The position numbers and the translations under genes were made by a program. This document shows positions 44,417 to 54,908 of a stretch of 64,000 nucleotides of DNA, piece by piece. This DNA is from Vigna angularis (taxonomy: Eukaryota > Streptophyta > Magnoliopsida > Fabales > Fabaceae): contig NC_068974.1 in assembly GCF_016808095.1 (NCBI RefSeq), forward strand, positions 22,366,825-22,430,824, in the 5' to 3' direction. The notes under the pieces are model-generated. The model saw only the letters and a list, made by a program, of their open reading frames with translations. It made no database searches and had not been told where the DNA came from. How positions within the stretch are numbered: position 1 is the first letter of the stretch; every line of letters starts with the position of its first letter.

Positions 44417-44582
44417 GTGCCTCTGGAGCAGGCTTTGGAGGAAGATGATGTTTCTTCTTAGAAAATCTTGTAGGGTATGTGTGTGCCTTGCTTATGCTTG
44501 TGTACTCTTAGTCATGTTTAAGTTGCTTGCCCCTGTTTATTTGAGTTGGAATGATGCTCTTTCCTCTCTGTGTGAACAGAAG
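44417..44582 (+). mobile_element. Family Q LTR remnant (right part) and leader
   Basis: 44417-44451 matches the 3' LTR 51318-51354 ('ctttggaggaagatgatgtt'). Then the terminal ~200 bp of the LTR and the primer-binding site are missing and the sequence passes into the gag leader. Confidence 0.65.
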
Positions 44583-45650
44583 ATGGCACCTAGGCTTCCT
44601 CCTCCTCTCCCTCAGGCTGAGCCGTCTGAATCCAACCAAATGTTAGAGGTTGTGCTTCAGGCGATGCAACAGCAGAATGCTGCATTGGTTCAGCAAAACA
44701 CCATAGCCTTGCAGAATCTGGAAGCTGCAAGAGTGTCGGCGGACAGTCAGAGGCAATTCTTGGATATGATGGCTGGTGGTAGGACCGTTACAGGCGTGTC
44801 TTCATCTGTGGGTCCAGTCCCAGAATGGAGCTTGGATAGCTTTCTACAACACCATCTAGCCAGGTTTGATGGGAAGTGTAGCCCGGATAAAGCTGATCAT
44901 TGGTTCCAGGACATGGACAGAATCTACCATGCCAAGAGGTGTCCAGATGAGAACAAACTATCGTATACTGAGTACCTGTTATCTGGGGAAGCAAGCCACT
45001 GGTGGAGCAGCATGAAAATGATCCTGGAAGGGAGTGGAGCTCCTATTACTTGGGATTTGTTCAAGGAGAAGTTCTACACTGAGTATAGGGAAATATGCCC
45101 GTGGTAGAGTATGCAGACAGGTTCAAGCACTTACTCTGATTCTACACCATGACTATGGATGAAGAGTGGCAGTGCAGGAAGTTTGAGAATGGTCTAAGGG
45201 GATACATCAAGCTGTTAGTGAAAGGATTGCAAATTAAGGAGTTCCCTACCTTGGTGGAGATGGCTCGTGTGATGGAGAAGACCAAGAAGGAAGCTGAAGG
45301 GTAGTAGAGTCAACCTGTTAGAAGTGGGGGACCATCTAGGTCCCGTGGTGGATTTAGTTTTAGGAGGGCTCCTTACCCTAAACCACCATCCTCTTCTGGG
45401 TCTAAGGGTTCATCCTCCCAACCCTCGATGCATTCAGGGCAGTCTAGCCACTCAGGAGGGTTGCGGTACTATAATTTTGGAGGGCCACATCTACAGTCTG
45501 TTTTCCCTCATATGAGTTGTTACCGGAGGTGTAACATCTGCCATGGTGAGGGCCACTTTGCTAGAGATTGTCCTACAGTCAGGAGGACTAGACCACAGAC
45601 ACATCGTGCTGGGAGATCTGTTTAGAGGGGTGGTGCCAGACCTCAGGCAA
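44583..45650 (+). pseudogene. Tekay-like gypsy gag (second element), broken
   Basis: ATG at 44583 starts MAPRLPPPLPQAEPSES. Then come a Gln-rich helix (QQQNAALVQQNTIALQ), the gag core (GEASHWWSSMKMILEG) and a frameshift/deletion near 45080 that ends the frame at TAG. The downstream frame resumes with EEWQCRKFENGL. The first zinc knuckle has lost its cysteines (YYNFGGPH...VFPH), while the second, CNICHGEGHFARDC, is intact. A TAG near 45622 replaces a likely Gln. Confidence 0.8.
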
Positions 45651-45667
45651 CTGGACGAGTTTATGCT

Positions 45668-46135
45668 TTGACTAGAGTAGAGGCAATTAACTTAAGTAAC
45701 CTCATCGTCAGCTGCTGTTTGTTGTTTGGTATGCCTTGTTTGGTGTTGTTTGATTCGGGGGCGACACATTCATTTGTGTCTGAGGCTTGCGTGGAGAGAT
45801 TGGGTTTGGTAGTCAAGGAGCTTCAGTGTGATCTGGTGGTTTCTACACTAGCATCTAGGTTGGTCAGGATGTCTACAGTATGTTCTAGAGGTCCTATTGA
45901 GGTTGAAGGGCGTAGGTTCAGAGTGAACCTTATCTGCTTACCTCTACAAGGGCTAGAGGTAATCTTGGGAATGGATTGGCTGTCTGCCAATCACATCCTT
46001 ATCGATTGTGGTAACAAGGATTTGATATTTCCTAGCAAAGGTGAAGATATGTCCTTGTCGATAGGTGTTTTTAGACAAGACATAATGGAAGGCGCTAGTT
46101 GTTTCTTGGTCATGTCGCATATGGAAGCAACTTAG
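45668..46135 (+). pseudogene. Gypsy aspartic protease domain
   Basis: VSCCLLFGMPCLVLFDSGATHSFVS carries the catalytic DSG. It is followed by the usual [18 protein letters not shown] link (given here as two parts around 45960) and ends at TAG 46133 just before the RT. Downstream sequence stays in frame as [17 protein letters not shown], so the stop is a point lesion. Confidence 0.85.
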
Positions 46136-46183
46136 GAGTCAGATCATTCATCTCACGAGAATCAGAGTGTAGACCTTTTAGTC

Positions 46184-47100
46184 GTGAACGACTTCATGGA
46201 TGTTTTTCCTGAAGAAGTTCTTGGTTTACCTCCTCCGCAAGAAGTGGAGTTCTCCATTGATCCGGTCTCAAGAGCAAGGCCAATATCTATAGCCCCTTAT
46301 CGGATGGCTCCAATTGAGTTGGTTGAGTTGAAGAAGCAGATTGAAGAGTTGTTAGAGAAACAGTTTATCCAGCCCAGTGCTTCGCCGTGGGGTGCGCTAG
46401 TGTTGCTAGTAAATAAGAAGGATGGTAGCTCAAGGTTGTGCGTTGACTATCGGCAACTGAATAAATACACGATTAAGAATAAGTATCCATTGCCGAGGAT
46501 AGATGATTTGATGGATCAATTGTACGAAGGTACGATGTTCTCTAAGATTGATTTGAGGTCGGGCTATCATTAGATGATGTGCAGAAGACGACGTTCAGGT
46601 CTAGATATGGCCACTATGAGTATGTAGTTATGCCTTTTGGTGTGACTAATGCTCCAGCCATTTTCATGGACTATATGAATCGAATTTTCAGACCGTTCTT
46701 AGACAGGTTCGTTGTTGTCTTTATAGTTGACATACTTGTCTATTCTAAGACTCAGGAAAAGCATGAAGGTCACCTTAGGGCAGTGCTTGGAGTACTGAGA
46801 GAGAGAAAATTGTATGCCAAGCTATTTAAGTGTTAGTTTTGGATGGAAGAGGTTCCTTTTCCGGGGCACGTGATTTCAGCCGGAGGAATTTTTGTTGATC
46901 CCGCTAAGGTGCAAGCAGTACTTCAGTGGAAGAGACCTAAGACTATGACTGAAGTCAGAAGTTTTTGTGGGTTTGGCGGGCTACTATCACCGTTTTATTG
47001 AGAGTTTTGCTCAGATTGTGGCGTCGTTGACGCGGCTGACTAGGAAGGATCAACCTTTTCTTTAGACAGACCGTTGTAAGACTAGCTTTCAAAAGCTAAA
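46184..47100 (+). pseudogene. Gypsy reverse transcriptase with damaged active site
   Basis: [58 protein letters not shown] and [11 protein letters not shown], then TAG (46571-46573) where the family has Gln, and a small frame change. The frame resumes at 46579 with [19 protein letters not shown]. The active site reads [10 protein letters not shown]: the first Asp of the xxDD pair is Val (GTT at 46736-46738). A stop at about 46834 replaces the Glu of CEFW. The thumb is frameshifted near 46970. Confidence 0.9.
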
Positions 47101-47700
47101 GAAAAGGTTGACTAGTGCACCAGTTTTGGTTATCCCTGACACAGGTAAACATTTTGAGGTTTTCTGTGATGTCTCTCATCAGAGATTAGGGTGTGTGCTG
47201 ATGCAGGAGAAGAAGATAGTGGCATATGCTTCAAGACAACTCAAAGCTCATGAGAAGAATTACCCCACTCATGACTTAGAGTTGGCAGCGGTTGTCTTTG
47301 CTTTGAAGATTTGGAGGAACTACCTGTATGGCGGGCAGTTCCAGGTATTCAATGATCATAAGAGCTTGAAGTACCTCTGTGATTTGAAGGAGCTTAATGT
47401 GAGGCAAAGAAGATGGATGGAGTTTCTTAAAGATTTTGATTTTGATCTCCTCTATTACCCTAGGAAAGCTAATATGGTGGCAGATGCATTGAGTAGGAAG
47501 TCAGTGCATGTTTCCGCGTTGATGGTCAGAGAGTTAGAGCTGGTGGAAAGCTTCAGAGATTTGAGATTGCAGGTGGAATTTGAAGCTGATAGTAATAGAT
47601 GCAGTAATTTGGTGGTGTCCAATGACTTGTTGAGGAGTGTCAAAGAAGAGCAGTTGAAAGATGTTGAGCTCCGAAAGTCATCTGGTTTGATTGGGACTGA
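47051..47700 (+). pseudogene. Gypsy RNase H domain
   Basis: A TAG near 47065 replaces the expected Trp of P-F-x-W-T-D. From 47108 an open frame holds [55 protein letters not shown] and [15 protein letters not shown]. The third acidic region reads NDHKS, with an Asn before the Asp. This is the longest open pol segment of this element (297 codons, to 48001). Confidence 0.85.
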
Positions 47701-48545
47701 GCAAGGTAAGGATTTTACCTTGGGGGCTGATGGAATTTTGAGGTTTAGAGGCAGGGTCTATGTCCCTAGCTATTCAGAGTTTAAGAGGTTAATCCTTGAG
47801 GAAGGTCATAAAAGCCGTTTTAGCATGCATCCTGGCATGGCTAAAATGTATCAAGACCTCAAGGAGTCTTTCTCGTGGTCTAGTATGAAGAGAGATGTAG
47901 CTCAGTTTGTTGCCTCTTGTCTAACCTGTCAGAAGGCTACGATAGAGCATCAGAGACTTGGAGGTTTGTTGCAGCAGTTGGAAATTCTTGAGTGGAAATG
48001 AGATAGCATAGCCATGGACTTTGTTACCCATTTACCACGCACGGTTAAGGGTCATGATGCGATCTGGGTGATTGTGGATAGGTTGACCAAGAGTGCTCAC
48101 TTCTTAGCGATTAATTTGATGATATCAATGTCGAAGTTGGCGCAGTTGTAGATCAATGAGATTGTGAGACTGCATGGAGTACTTTCTAGCATCGTATCAG
48201 ATAGAGATCCGTAGTTCATGTCTCGCTTTTGGCAAACACTTCAGAGTGAGATGGGCAGTAGGCTACAGATGAGTTCGGCGTATCATCCCTAGATTAATGG
48301 GCAATCAGAAAGGAAGATCCAATCGCTTGAGGACTTGCTGAGGACATGTGTTTTGGATCACTTGGGAGTCTGGGATGACGTGTTGTCGTTGGTGGAGTTC
48401 ACCTTCAACAACAACTATCAAGCCAGATATGGCATGGTGCCATTTAAAGCCATGTATGGAAGACGCTGCAGAACACCTTTGTGTTGGTTTCAAGAGAGAG
48501 AATGTGTTAACAGGGCCAAAGTTAATACAACAGAAGTCCTACGCT
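47701..48545 (+). pseudogene. Gypsy integrase, nonsense-riddled
   Basis: Zinc-finger part: [20 protein letters not shown] and [11 protein letters not shown] at 47999-48001 replaces Trp before [13 protein letters not shown]. The core keeps the three acidic residues (MDFVTH, SDRDP, GQSER) but has TAG at about 48149, 48212 and 48290-48292, the last at the Gln of YHPQ. A deletion near 48530 joins KLIQQ to KSYADQRRRP and shifts the frame. Confidence 0.85.
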
Positions 48546-49040
48546 GATCAGAGACGTAGACCCTTGGAGTTTGAAGTTGGGGATCATGTATTCCTCCGAG
48601 TGACTCCTAATACTAGTGTGGGAAGAGCCATTCGGGCTAGGAAGTTGTCTCCTAGGTACCTTGGTCCTTATCCGATCATAAGACGTATAGGATCGGTTGC
48701 CTATGAGATAGTCATGCCACCCCAACTTGCAAACCTTCATCCAGTAGTCCATGTCTCACAGCTTAGGAAGTATGTGCCTGATCCGTCTCATGTACTAGAA
48801 GCTGAAAATATTCAAGTTAGAGAAGATCTGTCTGTGGAGGTACAACCTATCAGGATTGTTGAGATCCAGAATAAGCAACTTAGAGGCAACACCATCAATC
48901 TAGTCAAAGTTGTCTGGGATAGTAGGACTGGTGACTCTACTTGGGAGTTAAAGGGAGTCATGAGGGAGTCCTATCCTCACTTATTCTCTGGTAAGTCTAA
49001 TTTTCGAGGTCGAAAATTTTTTATGTGTGGGAGAATGTGA
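48546..49040 (+). pseudogene. Gypsy integrase C-terminus with chromodomain-like tail
   Basis: RRRPLEFEVGDHVFLRVTP, IRARKLSPRYLGPYPIIRRI, MPPQLANLHPVVHVSQLRKY, then INLVKVVWDSRTGDSTWELK and RESYPHLF. Open to the TGA at 49038, five nucleotides into the 3' LTR, the same arrangement as in the element at 28144-28482. Confidence 0.85.
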
Positions 49041-51551
49041 GAACCTGAAAATTTGGATTTTAAGGAGTGAATTAAAATATATTAGACTAATAGAGCCAGA
49101 TTTCTATTTCAGTATAAAAATATATTTTGGACAAACTTGGCTCATTAGTCTAATTTCATTCTCTCTCCAGAACCAAGTTCTTCCTTTTTCTCTGCCTTCT
49201 CTCTACCACAACTTTGTCTTCTCTCTTCCATTTTTCCTCTCTAAGCCACTGGATTTCTGATCAGGTGGCGCCAAAACGTCTGCAACATAGTGGGCTTCAA
49301 AACTAACCGATTCATTTCGGGTTCTAAGCTGGTAAGTCCCTCCATGCAACCTCTTCTTTGTCCTTGAACTAGCACATGCAATCTCTGTTAGTTGCATGTG
49401 TCTTGTGCTTTCATCTTCTTCAATTTTTCCACTACATTCTAGCTCTAAGAGTTGTTTCTGTCACCAATGTGGTGTTCTGTAGGGTTTTGTTGAGTTCTCA
49501 CAACTCAAGGTTCGGTTAAAGGGTTCTTGTGAGTTGTTCAGTCAAGTTACTCTAAGATAAGGGGAGCTAGGATACATTTTTATATTGATTGCGTGTGATA
49601 TATGCTGAGTTTTGTACTGTTGGTATTGTGTTTTGACTTGGAAAGATTTAGTTGCATGTGTTGAACTTTGGGATAGTGGAACTAGAGTGTGATGTTTGTA
49701 TATTATTTGGATGTATTTAATTGTTGTAATGACTATGTTGAAGTGCTTGTGGTGAGAGACCTGTTGTATCAGTAAATAAGTAGGGAACTTGGTGTTCTAT
49801 TAGGGTTTTAGGTCACTTTAAGAGGAAGTGAGGTGGTGATTTTAGGCATTGGAGGTATTGAGTGCAATTGGGCAGTTTGGGTAGCTCAGATAGGTTAATT
49901 GTGACTTGCTAGGAGCATTAAACTGGTCGAAAATAGGTTCAAAATAGTAGAATTGGATTTTGATCCCTAAGTTGTTGATTTTGGTGTTCTATAGTAGAAA
50001 TTGAGTCTTAACCACTTAAAAATTGTAGTATGAACGTTTATAATCATCTAGGCAAGTTTAATTAAGCTTAATACACAAATTGGGTGTGTTAGAAGTTGAT
50101 AAAAGGACCTAGAATTGTTTAAGGTTGTGTGAGTTGCATTATTCTTCAAAACTTGCGTTCTACAGATTATGCAGTCCCGCCATGCGAATTGTCTCGCATA
50201 GTGAGTCCCTGTAGAGAGTGCTCACTGTCTGGGTCATTCGCTGTGCGAGCTGGTGCGCTATGCGAATAACTAGAGAGTGTTGCTCTTTGTCTGGAGATTC
50301 GCATAACGAATCTAATCGCTGTGCAATGGGGGTTGGTCTGGAACAACTACTATTTTAATTTCTTTGGTAGGGATAGTCTCTGTCTAGGCTCTTGCATAGC
50401 GACCTGGGTGCGCTATGCGAGAGATTGGAAGTCTGGTGCATGCTGCGAGTTAATTCTCTATGAGAATTAAGGGGTGTGCTGTGCGAGATCCTCCTGTCTC
50501 GCCTTGCGAATAGGGTGCGTTGTGCGAATCCTCTAAGTCCATAGTTCTTTTTTGCTCTTGTTTTGGTTGAATTAAGTGTGTGGAATGTTTGGAATGCATA
50601 GTATGATGGTGGTATTGTGATTATATTGAAAGTATGTGAGTGTATGAGACATGTTTGGTGATTGAAAGTATGTGGTTTTAAAAGTATGGTTGATGGACGT
50701 AATTCCATGGATCTCAAAAGAGCTTACATGGTGGTGCCTTATGTTATTGGACGTAATTCCATGGATCTCAAAGGAGGTTACATGGTGGTGGCCTATATCA
50801 TTGGACGTAATTCCATGATTTTCAAGGAGAAGATTCATGGTGGTGTCCTTAGTGTTTAGAATGATTTGCATGGTAGCTCAATCTTGGGGGTTTTCCTGAC
50901 GCTCCAATGGTCTTTCATTCTCAAGTAGAGAGGATTGGTCCATGTGGTGAGGAGTAGCAGGAGGTCCTAGTCTTGGGTGCTTCCAGTATGGCCCAAGGTG
51001 AGTGATAATGGACTAATCTTGTGAGTGTGGTAGGGTGAAACCCATTGGCAATGGCTTTGCAAAGCAGTAGAGGCCACCACGAGTGCATGACCCATCATAG
51101 CTCGACAATCATTCTAAGTCCAAACGAGTCAAGTTTAAAGTGCAACAAGTCATGTTTGTGTAGTGTAGTGTATTTGTCCTTACTTGCAAGTTGTCTATGA
51201 CTGTTATAACATGATTTTTGTATATCTAGCTCACCCTTGCTTCTGTTGTTGTGTTTTGCTTGAGTATGCTTTTCTTTTGCAATGATCATCCACTTGGATG
51301 TGAGTAGAGGTGGATGAGGTGCCTTTGGAGCAGACTTTGGAGGAAGATGATGTTGATGCTTAGTCTAGTTAGGACTCTTAGTTGTTCCTTATCATTTTGA
51401 AATACTCTACTGTGTTTAAGTTTTAAATTATGGCACATTTTGGGATGACTGTAACTTTAATACTTTACTAAAAGTCTACTTCTAAGTGTTATCTTATATT
51501 AAAATGTGGACTTATTATATTATATGCTTCTATATAATCTGGGATGTTACA
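49036..51551 (+). mobile_element. Gypsy family Q 3' LTR (2516 bp)
   Basis: Begins TGTGAGAACCTGAAAATTTG, ends GGGATGTTACA. Reverse-complement similarity to the solo LTR 20608-23138 runs across the whole length, and direct similarity to 35812-38209. Contains the 'cgcatagcga' word cluster at 50170-50530. At 50693-50840 a ~60-bp unit (ttggacgtaattccatgg) is repeated about three times. ORFs inside are not genes. Confidence 0.85.
50693..50840 (+). repeat. ~60-bp tandem repeat, three units
   Basis: 'ggacgtaattccatgga' starts near 50695, 50751 and 50800, with 'catggtggtg' in each unit. The equivalent region of the minus-oriented solo LTR (21280-21440) has fewer units. Confidence 0.75.
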
Positions 51552-51754
51552 GTATCTATATAATAATGGAAAGATTACCCCTTTGATATCTATATATTTA
51601 GGTTATTATTTAATTTAGTCATTATATTTTAATTAAATTCTAACAAACAAAACATACATATAACTAAAAGTGCATTGTATCTCTATATACAAAAGATAAA
51701 TTTTATTTTCTTAATTACACATTAATAAAATATTACACTTCAAACTTTTGTTTG

Positions 51755-51825
<71 letters not shown>

Positions 51826-52043
51826 AATAATTCACGATAATATACTTAGCATTTTTATAATATAATATAACGATAGTTTTGTGAAATAGATAATTATGAT
51901 ACAATTACATTAATAGTTATATTTAAGGTACGCCTTTTTCAAATAATTAAGGGATATTATTTTATTTAATTATTAAAGAGAGAATGCAATTGAATACATA
52001 CATGATAAATTTAATTTCTTTTAGATAAGTTAAATTATATACT

Positions 52044-52132
<89 letters not shown>
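51552..52132. repeat. Array unit 4 fragment with two (AT)n tracts
   Basis: Array sequence from 'gtatctatataataatgg' to the (AT)n boundary. Tracts at 51759-51822 and 52046-52132. This covers the same unit positions as 35786-38508, so it is a separate unit whose gene lies lost behind the composite insertion. The long minus-strand frame over the second tract is only an (AT)n artefact. Confidence 0.75.
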
Positions 52133-52135
<3 letters not shown>

Positions 52136-52440
52136 GTATCATATGGACCGGTCGGTCCGAAAGCAATCCTGAGACTTAGATAATCACCGGTGTTTCTTGC
52201 ATCTCTTACTCTCGACAGCATTGGAGGGCGGTCGTTCGCGTGGAAACTCACCTTACGCGATGTGTAACTTGACCGTTCTTCCACTCTGGGGAGTAATGCT
52301 GGTTTACCGTACGGGCGGCAGATCAAGACCGATCGAGCGGTACATCAGGTCGTTAAGACAAAGATTAAGATAAATTAGAATTAGAGTTATTGGACTGGAA
52401 TTGGGTCGTGATTAACTTTTCACTAATCCCAAGCCTATAT
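52133..52440. mobile_element. ~308-bp foreign insert in the (AT)n tract
   Basis: Higher-GC sequence unlike the array, found only in this unit, starting 'tgtgtatcatatggaccggt' and ending near 'cctatataata'. It includes palindromic 'gaccggtcggtc' and 'accgatcgagcggt' words and a TATA-like 'cctatataa', which suggests an LTR fragment. Family not identified. Confidence 0.4.
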
Positions 52441-52797
52441 AATAGGAGTGGAAGATTTTTATTTATACTTTTTTATCTATAATTAACTCTTCATATTTGT
52501 AGAATTAATTATATATTTCATAAATGAAAACTTATTTTATTCGAAGAGAAAATTGATATCAAAACCAATAATAATATTTCTTAATAGGTAAAATCTCAAT
52601 ATTTTACACGGACAACATTGTATTAATCTGATCATAGTTTTATACATAAATATATACCTAATAATTTTTATTTTAATATATATAGTTTTAATTTTAAGAT
52701 AATATTTTTATTTCAAGGTATAGTTAAGAATAAAATATATACACAATTATTTTTATTTATTAGAGAAGTACCTTTTTTTATTTTCTAATCATAGTAA
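52441..52797. repeat. Array unit 5, left part
   Basis: From 'aggagtggaagatttttatt' to 'atcatagtaa'. Non-coding. It adjoins the 9-bp target duplication of the Pack-MULE. Confidence 0.75.
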
Positions 52798-54425
52798 TAA
52801 ATATAAGGTTTAATCATTCACTAAGTCCCTATTTTCGCGTGGAATCTCAATTTAGTCCCTTTATTTCTGGAAATCTCAATTGGGTCCCAAATTTATGAAA
52901 ATTGCAACAATTGGATCCTTTCCGTTAAACTGTCTCCAACGGCGTTAGTGTGTGTTTGACGTGGCACGCTGTAGTCAGTTTCTTAACTGACGTGGCTGAC
53001 TGAAGCAGGGACAGTGAAGCACGTGGATAATAACAATTTTTTAAATAAAAAGAAAATGAATGTTTTAAATCAAAATGGGGATTCAGATTTTGAATCGATC
53101 GAATTAGGGTTCGAGTGTGGCAGCCGATTGCATCCAAGCCAAAGGCACCGATTGCATCACATGCATCAACCACCCTCTCAAAACGGGATGCACTAACAAC
53201 ACCTGCGGGGTTCAACCATTCAACCCCTTCGCCGGCTTCTACGTTAGTGGCGATGTCGGACAAGACACCCTCTCCTCCGAGCACTCCACAACCCGTGTAA
53301 GAGCACCCTCCAACTTACACGTCCCGACCTACATCTCTTCCTGCGTCTACCCGGATAAGTTTGGGGTCGAGGGCTTTCTCCTGGGCCTGGCTCGCGGCAA
53401 AATGGCATCAAGTAATAGCAGTTCTTCTACCCCAGTGGTGGCATCTTCATATCTGACAACTTCTATTTTCAAATTTGGATCCTCTCCTGTCCCATCAACA
53501 AGCTTACCTCTATCATCTTCTGGTTTAAAGCTGCTGGAAACTAAAAGAAGTCAGGATGCAGGAGCTGGTAGTCTTAGTTGCACTGCCTTTGGTAGCTCAT
53601 CTGCAGGGATTGGTAATTTTGGCTTCATCTCTTCGGCAACTAAAACTGTAAATAGCCTCTCGAGATCTATTGTTGGTGCTAGTTCGATCAATTTTGGTTT
53701 AAAATCTCAGGCCCTAGAAGTACTCAGAAACAATCCCAATCCCTAATTAGATCAATTCAAAATCTGAATCCCAATATTTATTTTCTTTTTTACTTAAAAA
53801 ATTGTTATTATCCACGTGCTTCACTGTGCCCCTGCTTCAGTCAGCCACGTCAGCTAAGAAACTGACTACAGCGTGCCACGTCAGACACACACTAACGCCG
53901 TTGGAGACAGTTTAACGGAAAGGATCCAATTGTTGCAATTTTCATAAATTTGGGACCTAATTGAGATTTCCAGAAACAAAGGGACTAAATTGAGATTCCA
54001 CGCGAAAATAGGGACTTAGTGAATGATTAAACCTAAATATAATTGAGATCTATTGTTGGTGCTAGTTTGATCAATTTTGGTTTAAAATCTCAGGCCCTAG
54101 AAGTACTCAGAAACAATCCCAATCCCTAATTAGATCAATTCAAAATCTAAATCCCAATATTTATTTTCTTTTTTACTTAAAAAATTGTTATTATCCACGT
54201 GCTTCACTGTGCCCCTGCTTCAGTCAGCCACGTCAGCTAAGAAACTGACTACAGCGTGCCACGTCAGACACACACTAACGCCGTTGGAGACAGTTTAACG
54301 GAAAGGATCTAATTGTTGCAATTTTCATAAATTTGGGACCTAATTGAGATTTCCAGAAACAAAGGGACTAAATTGAGATTCCACGCGAAAATAGGGACTT
54401 AGTGAATGATTAAACCTAAATATAA
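52798..54425. mobile_element. Pack-MULE with perfect 9-bp target duplication
   Basis: TAAATATAA at 52798-52806 and 54417-54425 flanks an element starting GGTTTAATCATTCACTAAG (52807) and ending in its inverse (54416). Terminal inverted repeats are about 300 bp (52807-53109; 53741-54033). The pre-insertion site 'agtaataaatataatcgtac' survives at 15257-15276. The inverted repeats are highly similar, so the element is fairly young. No transposase; it must have been moved in trans. The right end is duplicated in tandem (53662-54044 and 54045-54427), including the inner TAAATATAA at 54034-54042. Confidence 0.92.
53110..53746 (+). pseudogene. Captured chimeric ORF: basic 7S globulin-like + FG-nucleoporin-like fragments
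   Basis: An open frame runs 53117-53746 across two unrelated parts. Codons 1-95 (to 53401) resemble the N-terminal lobe of basic 7S globulin / xylanase-inhibitor-type aspartic protease homologues: GCTNNTCGVQPFNPFAG, SGDVGQDTLSS, VPTYISSCVYPDKFGVEG, LLGLARGK, with the cysteine spacing of that family but without the catalytic second half. From the ATG at 53402 the sequence is Ser-rich with FG motifs (IFKFGSSPVP, AFGSSSAG, INFGLKSQ), resembling a plant FG nucleoporin (NUP1/NUP136-like; less certain). The first part has no ATG. GC content is far above the surroundings. Function is unlikely but transcription from the inverted repeat is possible. Confidence 0.65.
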
Positions 54426-54427
54426 TG
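53662..54427. repeat. 383-bp tandem duplication of the Pack-MULE right end
   Basis: Two copies, 53662-54044 and 54045-54427, offset exactly 383 bp and nearly identical. Each contains the end of the captured segment, the right inverted repeat and the TAAATATAA duplication, so the event followed insertion. Confidence 0.95.
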
Positions 54428-54908
54428 GTACTCTATTAATTTTGTTAAAATAAAATATACAGGATTCATATAATTTTTTCTGTTATAATTATTTTTATGT
54501 TTGAACCACATAAATCAATAAAAAAAACTAAATTTATTTCTGCATAACTAATTAAATTTTACAAAATTAAAAATAAAATACGTAATTAATCTATATGATC
54601 CCATTGTTAAAAAAAATTAGATCTTCTAAAACATTTAATATAGAAGGAAATATATCCTTGATTAAAATGATAAAACAATGAGTAGTGAATTTATTTTACA
54701 CTTCAATTTATAAAATGTTGTCACATTAAATTAACACGTATGTACGAGACACATACAATGGACAAAAGAATGTTACAATATAAAAAAATTATTTTTCAAC
54801 ACATACTTGAAAATAAGACATTCAACAATCAATGTAAGAAGATATGAAAGTAGGACATTCAAAAATTTATGAATGTAAACCAAATTTTGTTATTACATAC
54901 AAGGAAGA
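54428..54908. repeat. Array spacer 3' of copy C
   Basis: Collinear with 15270-15750. No gene. Its right end joins the truncated exon 4 of copy C. Confidence 0.75.

Noticed and set aside
52042..52326. 94-codon minus-strand frame ending in a long Tyr-Ile repeat
   Set aside because: The Tyr-Ile run is the translation of the (AT)n microsatellite 52046-52132; the rest is the unidentified insert. Not a gene.
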